Source: Ichthyophis bannanicus (taxonomy: Eukaryota > Chordata > Amphibia > Gymnophiona > Ichthyophiidae). From it: DNA of 64,000 nucleotides. Of the stretch, positions 40,888 through 50,710 are shown piece after piece. The first letter of the stretch is position 1. The number at the start of each line of letters is the position of its first letter. Below the pieces are notes generated by a model, which saw only the letters and a list, made by a program, of their open reading frames with translations, was not told where the DNA came from and did no database searches. Made by a program: the position numbers and the translations under genes. The stretch spans positions 5,332,001 through 5,396,000 of the forward strand of contig CM066047.1 of the NCBI GenBank assembly GCA_033557465.1, written 5' to 3'.

Positions 40888-42290
40888 AAGGCCACTTGCT
40901 CAGTGCACTCCAAGGCTTCCTCTAGAAGGCTGTATGATCACTATGCTCCATCTCTTCCTCAAGGGGACTGCATGGTCTGTGCACTCTAAGTCCTTCTCTA
41001 GAAGATGGCATGCTCTATGCTCTTCTTGTCTTCCTCAAGGAGATCACACACTTGGGGCACTCTGTGCCTTTCTCAGGGAGCCCATGTGTGTTAGATAGGG
41101 CCATGTCTCACTCTGGGAGATGCATGTTTGTACTCTCCGTGTCTCGCTCTGCGAGGCTACACGCTTTGTCTGCTCTGTGCCTCAGAGGCAGCATATTTTG
41201 TGTGCTCCATGCCTTCTTTGGGAGGCTGCACATGTTGCGTGTTCTGCGATTTGCTCTAGAAAGCCACATGCTTTGTGCTCTCCGGGTATTTCTCTGAGAG
41301 ACTGTCCGCTTTGTGTGCTTCGTGCCTGACTCTGCGGGGGGGAGGGGGAAGGAGGGGTTTGTCACACAATTTCTGCGCTTCATGTCTTCCTCTGGGAGGC
41401 CATCCATGCTGTGTGTTCTCTGTCTTCTTTTGGGAGGCTGTGTGTTTTATGCACTCTGTGCCTCACTCTGGGAGGCCACATACCTTGTCTCGTGGTTTAT
41501 CCTGAGAGGCTGTGAATCTTGGACGTTTGTCTCCCCATGGGGGTCATGCATTGGTGGCACTCCAATTCTTCCCCTAGGAGGCTCTGTGCTCTGAGCATTT
41601 TCTGTGCTGCTTCATTCTGTGTCTTGGTCCCTGGATGCTACTACTACTACTACTGAGCATTTATATAGCGCTACAAGCTGTACGCAGCGCTGTACAAAAA
41701 CAAACAAGTAAGAGACAGTCCCTGCTCATCAGAGCTTACAATCTAGTCAAGACAAACATAGAAGGTGTAGGCAGGGATAGAGCAAGGGAAGGAGAAGGAG
41801 ATCAGGAGAGTTAAGATCCAAAAGCAGTAGCAAAGAGGTGAGATTTCAGCCTGGATTTGAAGAGGGTAAGGGAAAGTGCCTGGCGTACAGACACAGGTAG
41901 TTTGTTCCAGGTGTTAGGTGCAGCAAGTTGAAAGGAGCGAAGTCTGGAGTTAGCTGTGCACTTCATGTCTCCTCTGGAGGTCAGACTCTATATGCGCTGT
42001 TTTTGCTCAGGGAAGCCACAAGCTCTGTGTGCTCATGTCTTGCTTTGCAAAACTATATGTTCTATTCACCCATGTTGTGCTCTGAGAAGCTGCTCGCTCT
42101 GTGCACTCCATCTTTTGCTCTGGGAAGTTACATGCTTGCTGTGCTCCATGATTTGCTCAGGGAAGCCACATCCTTGGTGCCCTCCACATCCCTCAGGGAA
42201 GCTTCATGCTCTGTGCGCTCCATGTCTCATTCGGGGAAGCAGCAATCTCTCAGCACTACAGAACTTCCTCTAGGAAGTAGCATTCTCCTG
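40888..42290 (+). repeat. diverged 38-bp minisatellite
   Basis: Unit starts at 40888, 40926, 40964, 41002, 41040 and 41078 are exactly 38 bases apart; later ones at 41223, 41261 and 41299 keep the phase. The unit is roughly AAGGC(T/C)RCATGCTCTGTG followed by CACTCTATGTCTTCCTCAAG. Divergence between units is high (about 25-40% by eye), and lengths vary from 34 to 40 in places. An L2 3' end (41638-41955) is inserted in it; similar units continue to about 42290. Because 38 is not a multiple of 3, all frames carry repeated pseudo-peptides, which explains the many short ORFs here. Confidence 0.75.
41638..41955 (-). mobile_element. L2 3' end fragment inside the minisatellite
   Basis: Starts with CTACTACTACTACTACTGAG and the TAGCGCT hairpin and matches the L2 3' end at 4497-4815, including the C-terminal coding part (frame L-R-S-F-x-L in reverse). 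It is a short truncated insertion in minus orientation. Confidence 0.8.
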
Positions 42291-43269
42291 GCATCCATCT
42301 CTGGTTCTGTATTCAGGGCAATTGGAACCACTGAGTTTGGTTGGGAGATGGCACACCTGTGATGTGTTGAGTCTTGCTCTGGAGGCTGACTGCTCAGTGC
42401 GTTTCCTGTCTGTCTCTGGAGATGAGAGGTCCAGGATTTCCCCAAATTGTACTGCAGGAGGTGCATGTGTATTTCACCGTGCCTTTCTTCCTGTTTTGGG
42501 GCACTAGGGACTCTCCATCTCTCTCTGGGAGCTCTTGCATTTCCTGGATTGAGCGGGAGACGGTATACGTCACATGACTGTAGCTGGTTCAAGAGGCCAT
42601 GATTCTGTGTACACACTATTTCATCCAGGGGGGCTCCATGGTTTATTCTAGGGGCTTCCATGCTCATTTCTGGTCCGGGCAGACAGTGCTGTCTTTGGAA
42701 ACCATTGGGCAGTATTAGATGATCACTGGCAATTATTTTCCCTTCCAGATGGTGTTCCTTTAGTGGGGATTTATTTGATATGTTTTGATTCTTGAACCCC
42801 ATAGAGTCAGTATCTTGGGAACATACCCTGAGAAATTCATTCTTGCTCTTTTCTTTTTCTGCTGAGGGCTTCCAGGGTTTCCCTTACTCGAGAGCTCTGC
42901 TTGAGACCTTTTGCTTCTGGTATTTTCTAGACTTTTCCTCATTTTGCAATAGCAGCTCATCCAGGCTTTTGCTCTAGATTTAGAGCTGCAGTGGGGCATA
43001 TTGCCTTTAATTTTTTTATAATCCTGAGGCTTAGGCAGGCCGTATGGGAGGTTGGGTAACCCTTTCTTTCACTAGGGGTGAACTTGCCCTATTGGATTTT
43101 TTTTGTGTCAGCAAGCCATGAGCTTTTATATGGAGTCTGCTTGGTTTTTCGTTTCCCTCAAACATGTTAAAGCGGGGGCTTGCTTAATGTAGTGCCTTAG
43201 GAGCTGCATTTTCTCTGAAGATTCTTGTGTTCCTGCCCCCCTTTGGGATTTTGAGGTTATGGTATGTCC
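42291..43269. other. DIRS copy 3 interior before the ICR, no gene seen
   Basis: Fading minisatellite-like motifs to about 42540, then unique-looking DNA without ORFs over 80 codons. The tyrosine recombinase would be expected here in an autonomous DIRS, but none of its motifs are visible in any frame. Confidence 0.35.
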
Positions 43270-43365
43270 CATTCATCTGGACTGTCTAGCAGATAAGGAA
43301 GGGTAAATTTTATATACTTGATAATTTTCTTTCCCGGAATCCTGCTGGACCAGTCCAGGACCCAC
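43270..43365. repeat. DIRS internal complementary region (copy 3)
   Basis: The left half (CATCTGGACTGTCTAGCAG, then ATAAGGAAG) is the inverse of the left terminal repeat at 32826; the right half (CTTGATAATTTTCTTTCCCG, then AATCCTGCTGGACCAGTCC) is the inverse of the right terminal repeat at 43550-43615. Matching is imperfect, consistent with an older insertion. Confidence 0.6.
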
Positions 43366-43615
43366 CTGGGAAGATTACATGTTTTCTAGTTGTTTTCAAT
43401 CTCTGCTAAGAGCTCATTGGGCTCTTCCAGATACGGCTGGAAACTTTCCAGCAAGGCTGCTTCCCACTCTTAAAAGACTGGGGTTTCTGAGAGTCTACTA
43501 ATGATGCTAGTTGAAACCTGAAATTTTCTGCCTCTGTCTGCTGATTGGAGAGCGTATCCCATTTGTCTGGACTTATCTAGTAGGACTCCAGGAAAGGAAA
43601 TTATCAGGTATGTAA

Positions 43616-44077
43616 ACTTTACTTGTTGAAAACCTAGACACTGTCACTAGCAATTTCCTTGACACAATAGCAACACTAAGATTCACACAGGTTGTCAGAT
43701 TTCTGACACATGAAAAAGGTGTTCTGCAAAGAGGTAGACATCCTGGAACAGGAGGCTGATGGCTTTGAGACATCATCCTTATCATGGACAGATCATTTTC
43801 TGATAAAAAAATTTCTATAAAGGATGCCCTAAAACTGAAGGGCACTACAAGAGTTTGGAAAGAAATTAAATACACGAGAAATCTGACTGCTGAGAGGCCA
43901 TGTCCTACCCCTATGTAGATGAAAAGATAACTACAGTACCAGAAGAGTTGACATCTGGAATACACACTTAGCAATGACGTAGAAAAAATGATCCCACTAA
44001 AGAAAGTCCTATGTCTTATCTACACACAAATTCTCCCCTTGGTTCTCCTCAGAACTACGGGTTCTTAAGCATCAATA
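43616..44077 (+). pseudogene. L2 endonuclease and linker, middle segment
   Basis: Continues the L2 from 32825: L-D-T-I-A-T-L-R-F-T-Q-V-V, T-H-E-K-G, S-W-T-D-H-F, and, after a frame change, the linker ending L-R-V-L-K-H. Stops are frequent. It breaks at about 44077, where a CR1 begins, and resumes at 45323. Confidence 0.65.
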
Positions 44078-45322
44078 GAAACATAGAAACATAGAAAAAT
44101 GATGACCGAAAAAGACCACATGGCCTGTCTAGTCTGTCCTTCCATATCAACAGTCCCCTTTTTTCCTTTAGAGATTCTCTGTGTTTGTTAAATGCTTTTT
44201 TGAATTCAGATACTGTCCTCATCTCTACCATCTCCACTGGGAAACTATTCCGCGGATCCACCACTCTTTGCGTAAAGAAATATTTCCACATATCACTCCT
44301 GAATCTATCCCCTTTCACCCTCATCCCATGTCCCCTTGTAGCAGAGCTTTCTTTCAATTGAAAGATACTCTCCCCCTGTACATTTATGCCACGGAGGTAT
44401 TTAAACATCTCAATCATATCACCTCTATCCCGCCTTTCCTCTAATGTGTACATATTAAGATCCTTAAGTCTGTCCACATATGCTTTATAATGAAGACCAC
44501 TAACCATTTTAGTAGCCACCCTCTGTACTGACTCCATCCAGTTTATATCCTTTTGAAGGTGCGGTCTCCAAAATTGCACACAATACTCCAAATGAGGCCG
44601 CACCAAAGACTTATACAGAGGCACTATCACCTCCTTTTTTCTGCTAGCCATTCCTCTCCGTATGCACCCAAGCATCCTTCTAGCTTTTGCTGTTGCCTTT
44701 TCTACCTGTTTAGCGACTTTAAGATCATCAGACACAACCACGCCTAGGTCCCACTCGTCTTTAGTGGACAAATGTACTTCACCCCCTATACTATATTGCT
44801 CCCTTGGATTGCTGCAGCCCAAATGCATGACCTTGCATTTTTTAACATTAAATCCCAGCTGCCAAATTCTAGACCATTCTTCAAGCTTAGCTAGATCCCT
44901 CCTTATTTTATCTACACCTTCCTGGGTGTCTACTGTATTGCAGATTTTGGTATCATCCGCAAAGAGGCAAACCTTACCCGACAGCCCTTCCGCTATATCA
45001 CTAACAAAGATGTTAAAAAGAATCAGACCAAGGAAAGATCCCTGGGGCACACCACTGCTAACTTCCTTCTCCTCAGAGTGAGCTCCATTAACCTGTACGC
45101 TTTGTCGCATCCCTCTCAAGCAATTTCTAACCCAAACAGTAACTTTAGGGTCCATCCCTAGGGTGCTCAGTTTGTTTATAAGTCGCCTGTGAGGAACAGT
45201 GTCAAAGGCTTTACTGAAATCTAAATACACCACATCTAGGGCTCTCCCTCGGTCCAACTCCCTGGTCTCCCGGTCAAAGAAATCAATCAGATTTGTCTGA
45301 CAAGACTTGCCTCTGGTGAATG
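44078..45322 (-). mobile_element. CR1 family-2 LINE, 5'-truncated (copy beta)
   Basis: The 3' end at 44078 has an ATAGAAACATAGAAACATAG tail. The element is truncated in the RT at 45322. It is inserted into the L2 that flanks it on both sides. It is better preserved than the family-2 copy at 6020-10117. Confidence 0.8.
44100..45322 (-). pseudogene. CR1 family-2 ORF2, RT to C-terminus, open but truncated
   Basis: About 405 codons without a stop: G-K-S-C-Q-T-N-L-I-D-F-F-D, V-Y-L-D-F-S-K-A-F-D-T-V-P-H, G-V-P-Q-G-S-F-L-G, L-F-A-D-D-T-K-I-C with both catalytic Asp, [27 protein letters not shown]. The endonuclease and the front of the RT are missing, so it is not functional. The frame continues past the truncation into flanking DNA (to 45407), but that part is not CR1. 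Confidence 0.8.
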
Positions 45323-45425
45323 ATGTAAACTGGAAAGTAAATGGTGTAAATCTCAGCTGAACAAGGATAGGCTGTGCTGTAGGAAACGTATGGCAATGTA
45401 CTGCCAAGCTTCAACAGTTGTCAAA
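45323..45425 (+). pseudogene. L2 linker, right segment
   Basis: Plus frame C-K-L-E-S-K-W-C-K-S-Q-L matches the basic linker between endonuclease and RT that follows the segment ending at 44077 (L-E-R-K-W-R-K-S in other L2s). It confirms that the CR1 was inserted into this L2. Confidence 0.5.
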
Positions 45426-45882
45426 AAACAAAGGGCCTGATATTCAAAGGCATTAACATGGTTAGCAGATCTGCTTACCGGGTTAATCCCCCTAGCTGAA
45501 ATATTCAGCGGCACTAACACAGTTAATGCTGCTGAATATCTGCAGGTGCCAACGCTGCACACCCTGATGCTAACTGGTTAGCACTGAGGCATTCCACGGG
45601 CAGCACCCAGCAATAACAAGGCAGCAGTGAAAATGAGCTGATGCCCAGTTATCGCTAAGCAGCAAAAGTCAGATGCAGTAGACTAACCTTTGCTGCTGAA
45701 GCTAACTGGTCAGCAGCTGAATATTGCCCTGGCAATCAGGGCATCTTGAGTATTCAATGTTGGAGTCCAGATATGGGCCCAGCATTGAATATCTGGGATT
45801 AAAGTTCATTGGCATTGGCTAGCTACTTTAGCAGTGCTATCCACCATCGCTGAATATTGGGCTCATAAAACTGCCAAAATGG
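45426..45882. repeat. non-autonomous DNA-element-like repeat
   Basis: Begins GGGCCTGATATTCAAAGGC and contains repeated TGAATAT, CTAACTGGTTAGC and TTCAGCGGC strings in both orientations. It resembles 32613-32640 and 39540-39790. No ORF. MITE-like by texture; the boundaries are approximate. Confidence 0.4.
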
Positions 45883-46056
45883 ATGACTGAAGAAACTTTG
45901 AAAATTGTCCAGAAACGCATAGAAGCTAAAGTCAAAGGAGAAAGAGAAGCAATCACAGAACTCAGAGATTTCCAACATTCAGCAAGATAAGAAGTACTAA
46001 AATAACACATGCAAGGAAATAGAATCAGAAGCTATTAGAGGAAGAACAAGATTGGC
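45883..46056 (+). mobile_element. RTE internal fragment
   Basis: 174 bases correspond to the linker region of the RTE ORF (frames show M-T-E-E-T-L-K-I-V-Q-K-R and T-C-K-E-I). The same part is found again, more complete, at 47935-48125. An RTE 5' leader starts three bases later. It may be residue of an older RTE copy or a rearrangement of the neighbouring one. Confidence 0.65.
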
Positions 46057-46790
46057 TTATTTGGTTTGCAGCTTGTCATTCTGTGAGGGCTTGTGTGCAC
46101 CAGTAATGCTGAGAGCTAAGCTATCAGTAGCTTAGCTACTGGCAGGGTCTCCCAAGATAGGTCTCAGCTGAGATGCCAGACTAAGACAAACCACCCATCT
46201 GGGCAGCTTGTAAGCAGAGAATCATATTTCTATGACAAATGCAACAACACTGGAATTAACTGCGCGGAAGAAAGGCTTGGCAAATCTACTTCTGTATCTT
46301 GCCATGAAAACCCAATGGACAGTCACAAAACAAATTGCACTATATTGCTGGAAGATGAGACCCCCAGGTTGGAAGGCACTGAAATGGCTACTGGGGATGA
46401 GCTGAATTTCTCAGAGTAAAGCCAGCATTTATGATGTGGTTGGATCTGCTGGTGTAGCTGCGCATGAAAAGAGAGACTTAGAAGTTGCAAAGATGTCTTA
46501 CATATTGGGACATGGAACGTATGAAGCATGAACCAAGGGAAGTTGGAGGTGGTCAAGAATGAAATGGAATGTGTACAACTCTATCTGTTGGGTGTCAGTG
46601 AACTGAAATAGACTGGCTTTAGGCACTTTGCATCTGATGATCACATGGTGTACTATGCTGGAAATGAAAGACAAAGAAGAAATAGTGCTGCATTTACAAT
46701 TAAGAAGAAACTTGAAAGAACTGTAATGAAATACAATGCAGTCAGTGAATGCTTAATTTCTGTTTGTCTATAAGGGAAGCCCATCAACAG

Positions 46791-47247
46791 AATGGCATTT
46801 AAACTGCCGCAACGGAGGCTCTCCAGAGATTGGGGAGAGCAGCAGCAGCAGAGAACACGATCGGAGGGCTGGGTGGGAGCTCCTCCCCACTTCCCTTGAA
46901 TTGCCTCAGAACAACATTTAAACTGCCGCAATGGAGGCGCACCCGTGCCTTGCGGGTCCGCGCCAGAGGGCCCTTTGGCGTGGCTCTTAGGCGTGTACCG
47001 TGTGGGCCCGAGTAAGCCGCTGCTATATGTTGGTTCTGTTTGCCAGTATGCTTTTCGTATTTAATTGTTATGTATGGTATGTAATGTGTTTCCTTGTGGT
47101 TGTACTCCTAGTTTCTAGTACTTCAATGTACTGATAATGTAGTGTATGTTTCCCTTACCTTTGTTTAACCTTGTGCTGTATTGACTGCTTTGATTGAAGG
47201 AAAAAGCGGGATACAAAACGTGTTAAATAAAAAAATAAAATAAATAA
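46791..47247 (+). mobile_element. short LINE derivative: 5' leader joined to 3' tail
   Basis: The insert starts with two imperfect repeats of about 119 bp (CATTTAAACTGCCGCAA at 46796 and 46915). A GC-rich block GCGCCAGAGGGCCCTTTGGC follows, then GATACAAAACGTGTTAAATAAA and an AAATAAAATAAA tail. The GC-rich block also occurs inverted at 54620-54655, in the 5' leader of the LINE at 50506-55062. No coding sequence separates leader from tail. I read it as an internally deleted, non-autonomous LINE or a SINE built from LINE ends. Confidence 0.65.
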
Positions 47248-47484
47248 CTATAATTCAGGTATATGCCCCAACAACAGCTGCAGAAGAGGAAGATGTTCTA
47301 TGAACAAGTACAAGCTGAAATTGACAGAACATGCAAACAGGATATCCTGATAGTCATGGGTGACTGGAACGTAAGAGAGAGAACAACAAAGAAGACGGCA
47401 AAGTGGTTGGAAAATATGGACTTGGCAACAGAAACGAAGCTGGAAAAAGACTAGTAGAATTCTGCAAGACCAATGCACAGACGT

Positions 47485-47585
47485 GTACAGTCTGCTTATG
47501 TTGCTGGAAGGTGGTGTTTGAAATGAATAGACCAATGATCTATTCATCTCAAACACCTTCTTCCAGCAACACAAGCAGACTGTAC
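47485..47585. repeat. inverted duplication in RTE copy 3
   Basis: Left arm 47485-47530 and right arm 47540-47585 (46 bases each) are inverted copies with about four mismatches and a 9-base spacer. Only the right arm corresponds to normal RTE sequence (compare copy 1); the left arm is an extra inverted copy placed after GACCAATG, an 8-mer repeated at both edges (47469 and 47530). Confidence 0.85.
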
Positions 47586-48785
47586 AAGTGGACTTCACCC
47601 AATGGATTATACAGAAATCAAATAGACTATATCTGTGAAAGATAACGATGGAAAACTCAATAACATCAACAAAGACAAAACCTGGAGCTGACTGTGGTAT
47701 AGATCACCAACTATTAGTATGCAAACTCAAGCTAAAGTTGAAAAAGAGCAAGCCATTCATGAACATAGCAAAATATAATCTTGAGAATATACCACAAGAA
47801 CTTAACTGCCTGAAAAATCGATTTGCTGCTTTAGATACAAATGACAGAGTTCCAGAAGAGTTATGGGATGACATCAAGAAGGTTGTGATGGAAGAAAACA
47901 AGAAGTCTCTACAACAGGTGAAAAAGCAAAAAAGGCCAAAATAGATGACTGAAGAAACTTTGAAAATTGTCCAGAAATGGTGAGAAGCTAAAGTCAGAGG
48001 AGAAAGAGAGGCAATCGCAGAACTCAGAGATTTCCAATGTGCAGCAAGACAAGACAAGAAGTGCTACAATAACACATGCAAGGAAATAGAATCAGAAGCC
48101 ATTAGAGGAAGAATAAGATCGGCTTTTCTAAAGCTACGAGAGTTAAAGAAAAAATTCCAGCCTCGAATTGGAATGCCACAAGTTGCTCAAGAATCCATGT
48201 TGAATGATGCTGAGAAGATCAAGAAAAGGTGGAAAGAATATACAGAGTCATTATACTACAAAAATCAAGTGGACCAACAGCCGTTTCAACCTGTACTTAT
48301 GATCAGGAACCAATGGTGATGAAAGAAGTTGTCAAAACAGCATTGAAAGCCTTATCAAAGAACAAAGCACTGGGTATTCATGCATTCCCATTGAAATATT
48401 ACAGCAATCGGATGACACTGTTACCATACTTACAAGGCTCTGCCAGGAAATTTGGAAGACAAATTCATGGCCAACTGACTGGAAAAGATCTGTGTTTATA
48501 CCAATACTGGTGACCCAACTGATTGTGGAAATTATTGCACAATTGCTCTGATCCCACATGCCAGCAAGATTCTACTCAAGATCATTCAGCAGAGACTGCA
48601 ACGAGAACTGCCTGAAGTGCAAGCAGGGTTCAGGAAAGGGCGAGGAACGAGAGACATTAATCGCAGATGTGAGACGGATCCTTGAAAAGAATATCAAAAG
48701 GATATCCATATGTGTTTTATTGACTATAGCAAGGCTTTTTGACTGTGTAAACCATGCAAAACTCTGGGCCACATTAAGAAGCATG

Positions 48786-49118
48786 GATTTATGTTTATTA
48801 GGGAACTTGATATACCGCCCATCACGACAGCGTTTGAGCGGTTCACAAAAAATAAAACAAAGCTGCTAGAAAAAGAAAAGAACGCCAGAAGGTTTGATAG
48901 GAAAGAATAGAATAATGGCTGATAGAGGACAGATGAGGAGCAGAAAAGCGAAAGGAGGGGACAGACTAATTAAGCATCAGCAAGGGGAGAGAGAGAGAGA
49001 GAAGATGGGGATAGGGGAAGGTCAAAAGCTGTACAGAAGAGGTGGGTTTTCAAGATGGCCTTGACATTTTTGAAGGAGGACTCAAGACAGAGGGCTGGGG
49101 GAAGCGAGTTCCAGAGTA
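48786..49118 (-). mobile_element. L2-like LINE 3' fragment in RTE copy 3
   Basis: The 3' tail has a hairpin at 48814-48842 (ACCGC...GCGGT), and the coding end reads L-W-N-S-L-P-P-A-L in reverse near 49110. It interrupts the RTE between A-T-L-R-S-M-G and the P-E-H-L-I-V block. A GA-repeat lies at 48990-49007. Confidence 0.7.
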
Positions 49119-50155
49119 TACAGAACACCTGATCGTTCTCTTGCACAACCTTTACATTGATCAAGAAGCAACAGGTCGAACAGAACAAGGAGAAATTGTT
49201 TAAAATCAGCAAAGATGTAAGACAAAGCTGCATACTTTCCCCCTATTTGTTTAATTTATATGCAGAACAAATCATCAGAAAAGCAGGACTGTATGAAGAC
49301 AACCGAGGTGTGAAGATTGGTGGAAGACTTATCAACAACCTTCGCTATGCTGATGATACCACATTACTGGCTGAAAGTGAAGACGATTTGAAACATTTGC
49401 TTCTCAAGATCAAGGAATATAGCCTTAAAATGGGTTGCACCTTAACATTAAGTCAAAGATCCTGACAACTGGCAAAATCAATAAGTTCATCATTGATGGA
49501 GAAGAAATTGAAATAGTTGACAGTTTCAACTTACTTGGATCAATAACAAATAAAGGACTAGCAGTCAAGAAATCCGACAACGTATTGCTCTTGGTAGAAT
49601 GGCTATGAAGGACCTAGACAAAATCCTGAAGAGTAGAGATGTCTCTCTCCATACAAAGATTCGACTTGTCCAGGCCATGGTATTTTGAATAACATCATAT
49701 GGATGCGAAAGTTGGACAGTGAAAAAGATAGACAGGAAGAAAATTGATGCCTTTGAATTCTGGTGCTGGCGACGAATACTGTGTATACCATGGACTGCCC
49801 AAAGAACAAACCAGTCTGTACTAGAGGAGATCAAACCTAAGCTTTCCTTACAAGCTCAGATGACAAGACTTCAACTTTCATACTTTGAACATATCATGCA
49901 AAAAGAGAGATCATTGGAGAAAGACAATGCTTGGCAAGGTAGAAGGTCACTGTAAAAGAGGAAGGCCGGCAATGAGATGGATCGATACAATAACAGCAGC
50001 TATGGACACCACTCTATCAACAATGAACCGCTTGACTGAAGACCGAACAAAGTTTAGGTCAACTATCCAGAGGGTCACCAGGAGTCGACACCAACTTGAT
50101 GGCACTTAACAAAACAGCAATGAACAAGCTGCAAATTTAACCAAGCAGCTAGTAG

Positions 50156-50215
50156 AACATAAGAACATAGGATATGCCATACTGGGTCAGACCAAAGGTC
50201 CATCAAGCCCAGTTT
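50156..50215 (-). mobile_element. CR1 family-1 3' end, 60 bp
   Basis: ACATAAGAACATAGGATATG followed by CCATACTGGGTCAGACC is the extreme 3' end of CR1 family 1 in reverse. Only about 60 bases were inserted. Confidence 0.75.
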
Positions 50216-50218
50216 CCA

Positions 50219-50504
50219 ATTCATCCTGCTAGACTAGTCCAGACTAGTGGATTAACTCTCCTTGCCAGCAGATGATGGAGACAGAGAAATAAAACAGAAG
50301 CTTCCATGACATCAGCATTGGTAGTTAACCCTGGAAGCCTAGGAGTCAGCTTCAGTATTTTCTCGGGCTCAGTGCATTTTTTCCTTTCAATGTTTTCTCT
50401 ACAACGCGCAATCTCTGTTCTGCTTGTGTTGCAAATCCGGAAAGGCACTTCTACAGCAGGCTCTCCCCATCGGAAAGGGATGGTGGCGCTGAGCTCCCCT
50501 TGGC
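50219..50504 (+). repeat. DIRS left terminal repeat and leader fragment
   Basis: ATCCTGCTAGACTAGTCCAG and CAGCAGATGATGGAGACAG match the left terminal repeat of DIRS copy 3 (32830-32900). The fragment continues as leader DNA until the LINE tail at 50506. No other part of this DIRS copy was found downstream. Confidence 0.55.
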
Positions 50505-50710
50505 TTTTATTTTATTTATTTATTTATTTATTGCTTTTCTATACCGCACTATTTAAAATCAGTGCGGTTTACATTATAACATAATTTATGCGTAACAGGT
50601 GCTCTGTTAAGCACTTACAGTGGAACAGGACAGTACAACTTGGAGTTCAACTGGGAGAAACTATCTACAGCTATATACAGTTATATACAATATTCGCATG
50701 AGACTGTTTG

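Larger units (their letters stand above)
32826..43615 (+). mobile_element. DIRS-type element with nested insertions (copy 3)
   Basis: The left terminal repeat (32826-32905: ATCCTGCTCAACCAGTCCAG, then CAGCAGATGAGGCAG) is the inverse of the right terminal repeat (about 43520-43615: CTGCCTCTGTCTGCTGATTG, then ATCTAGTAGGACTCCAGG). An ICR at 43270-43365 combines inverted copies of both ends. The two halves of one L2 flank it, which fixes its borders. Inside are a CR1 (34058-38330 or further), a palindrome (38330-38457), a CR1 3' end (40495-40629), an L2 3' end (41638-41955) and a minisatellite. I found no RT, RNase H or recombinase motif, so it is either a non-autonomous derivative or decayed beyond recognition. 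Confidence 0.65.
46059..50109 (+). pseudogene. RTE endonuclease-reverse transcriptase, broken (copy 3)
   Basis: Recognisable blocks in order: I-G-T-W-N-V region (46505-46530, now with stops), V-M-G-D-W-N (47355), I-D-Y-I (47620), C-G-I-D-H-Q (47695), RT entry N-K-A-L-G-I-H (48360), C-V-N-H-A-K-L-W (48745), V-R-Q-S-C-I-L-S (49215, with Ser replacing Gly), L-R-Y-A-D-D-T-T (49330) and W-C-W-R-R-I-L (49755). Over a dozen frame breaks; inactive. Confidence 0.85.
46059..50117 (+). mobile_element. RTE LINE, broken copy 3
   Basis: The leader (GGTTTGCAGCTTGTC...) matches the 5' end of copy 1. The 3' end at about 50117 has the GATGGCACTTAAC tail. The body is complete in order but interrupted by a short LINE derivative (46791-47247), an inverted duplication (47485-47530) and a LINE 3' fragment (48786-49118). 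It is much older than copies 1 and 2, judged by the density of stops. Confidence 0.85.

Noticed and set aside
40874..42362. A repeat-containing protein read from several overlapping ORFs
   Set aside because: The ORFs come from a 38-bp tandem array; 38 is not a multiple of three, so the same peptides appear in all frames. Unit divergence shows no codon bias.
48990..49007. A functional GA microsatellite promoter element
   Set aside because: It is part of the 3' UTR of a truncated LINE and shows only a short GA run.
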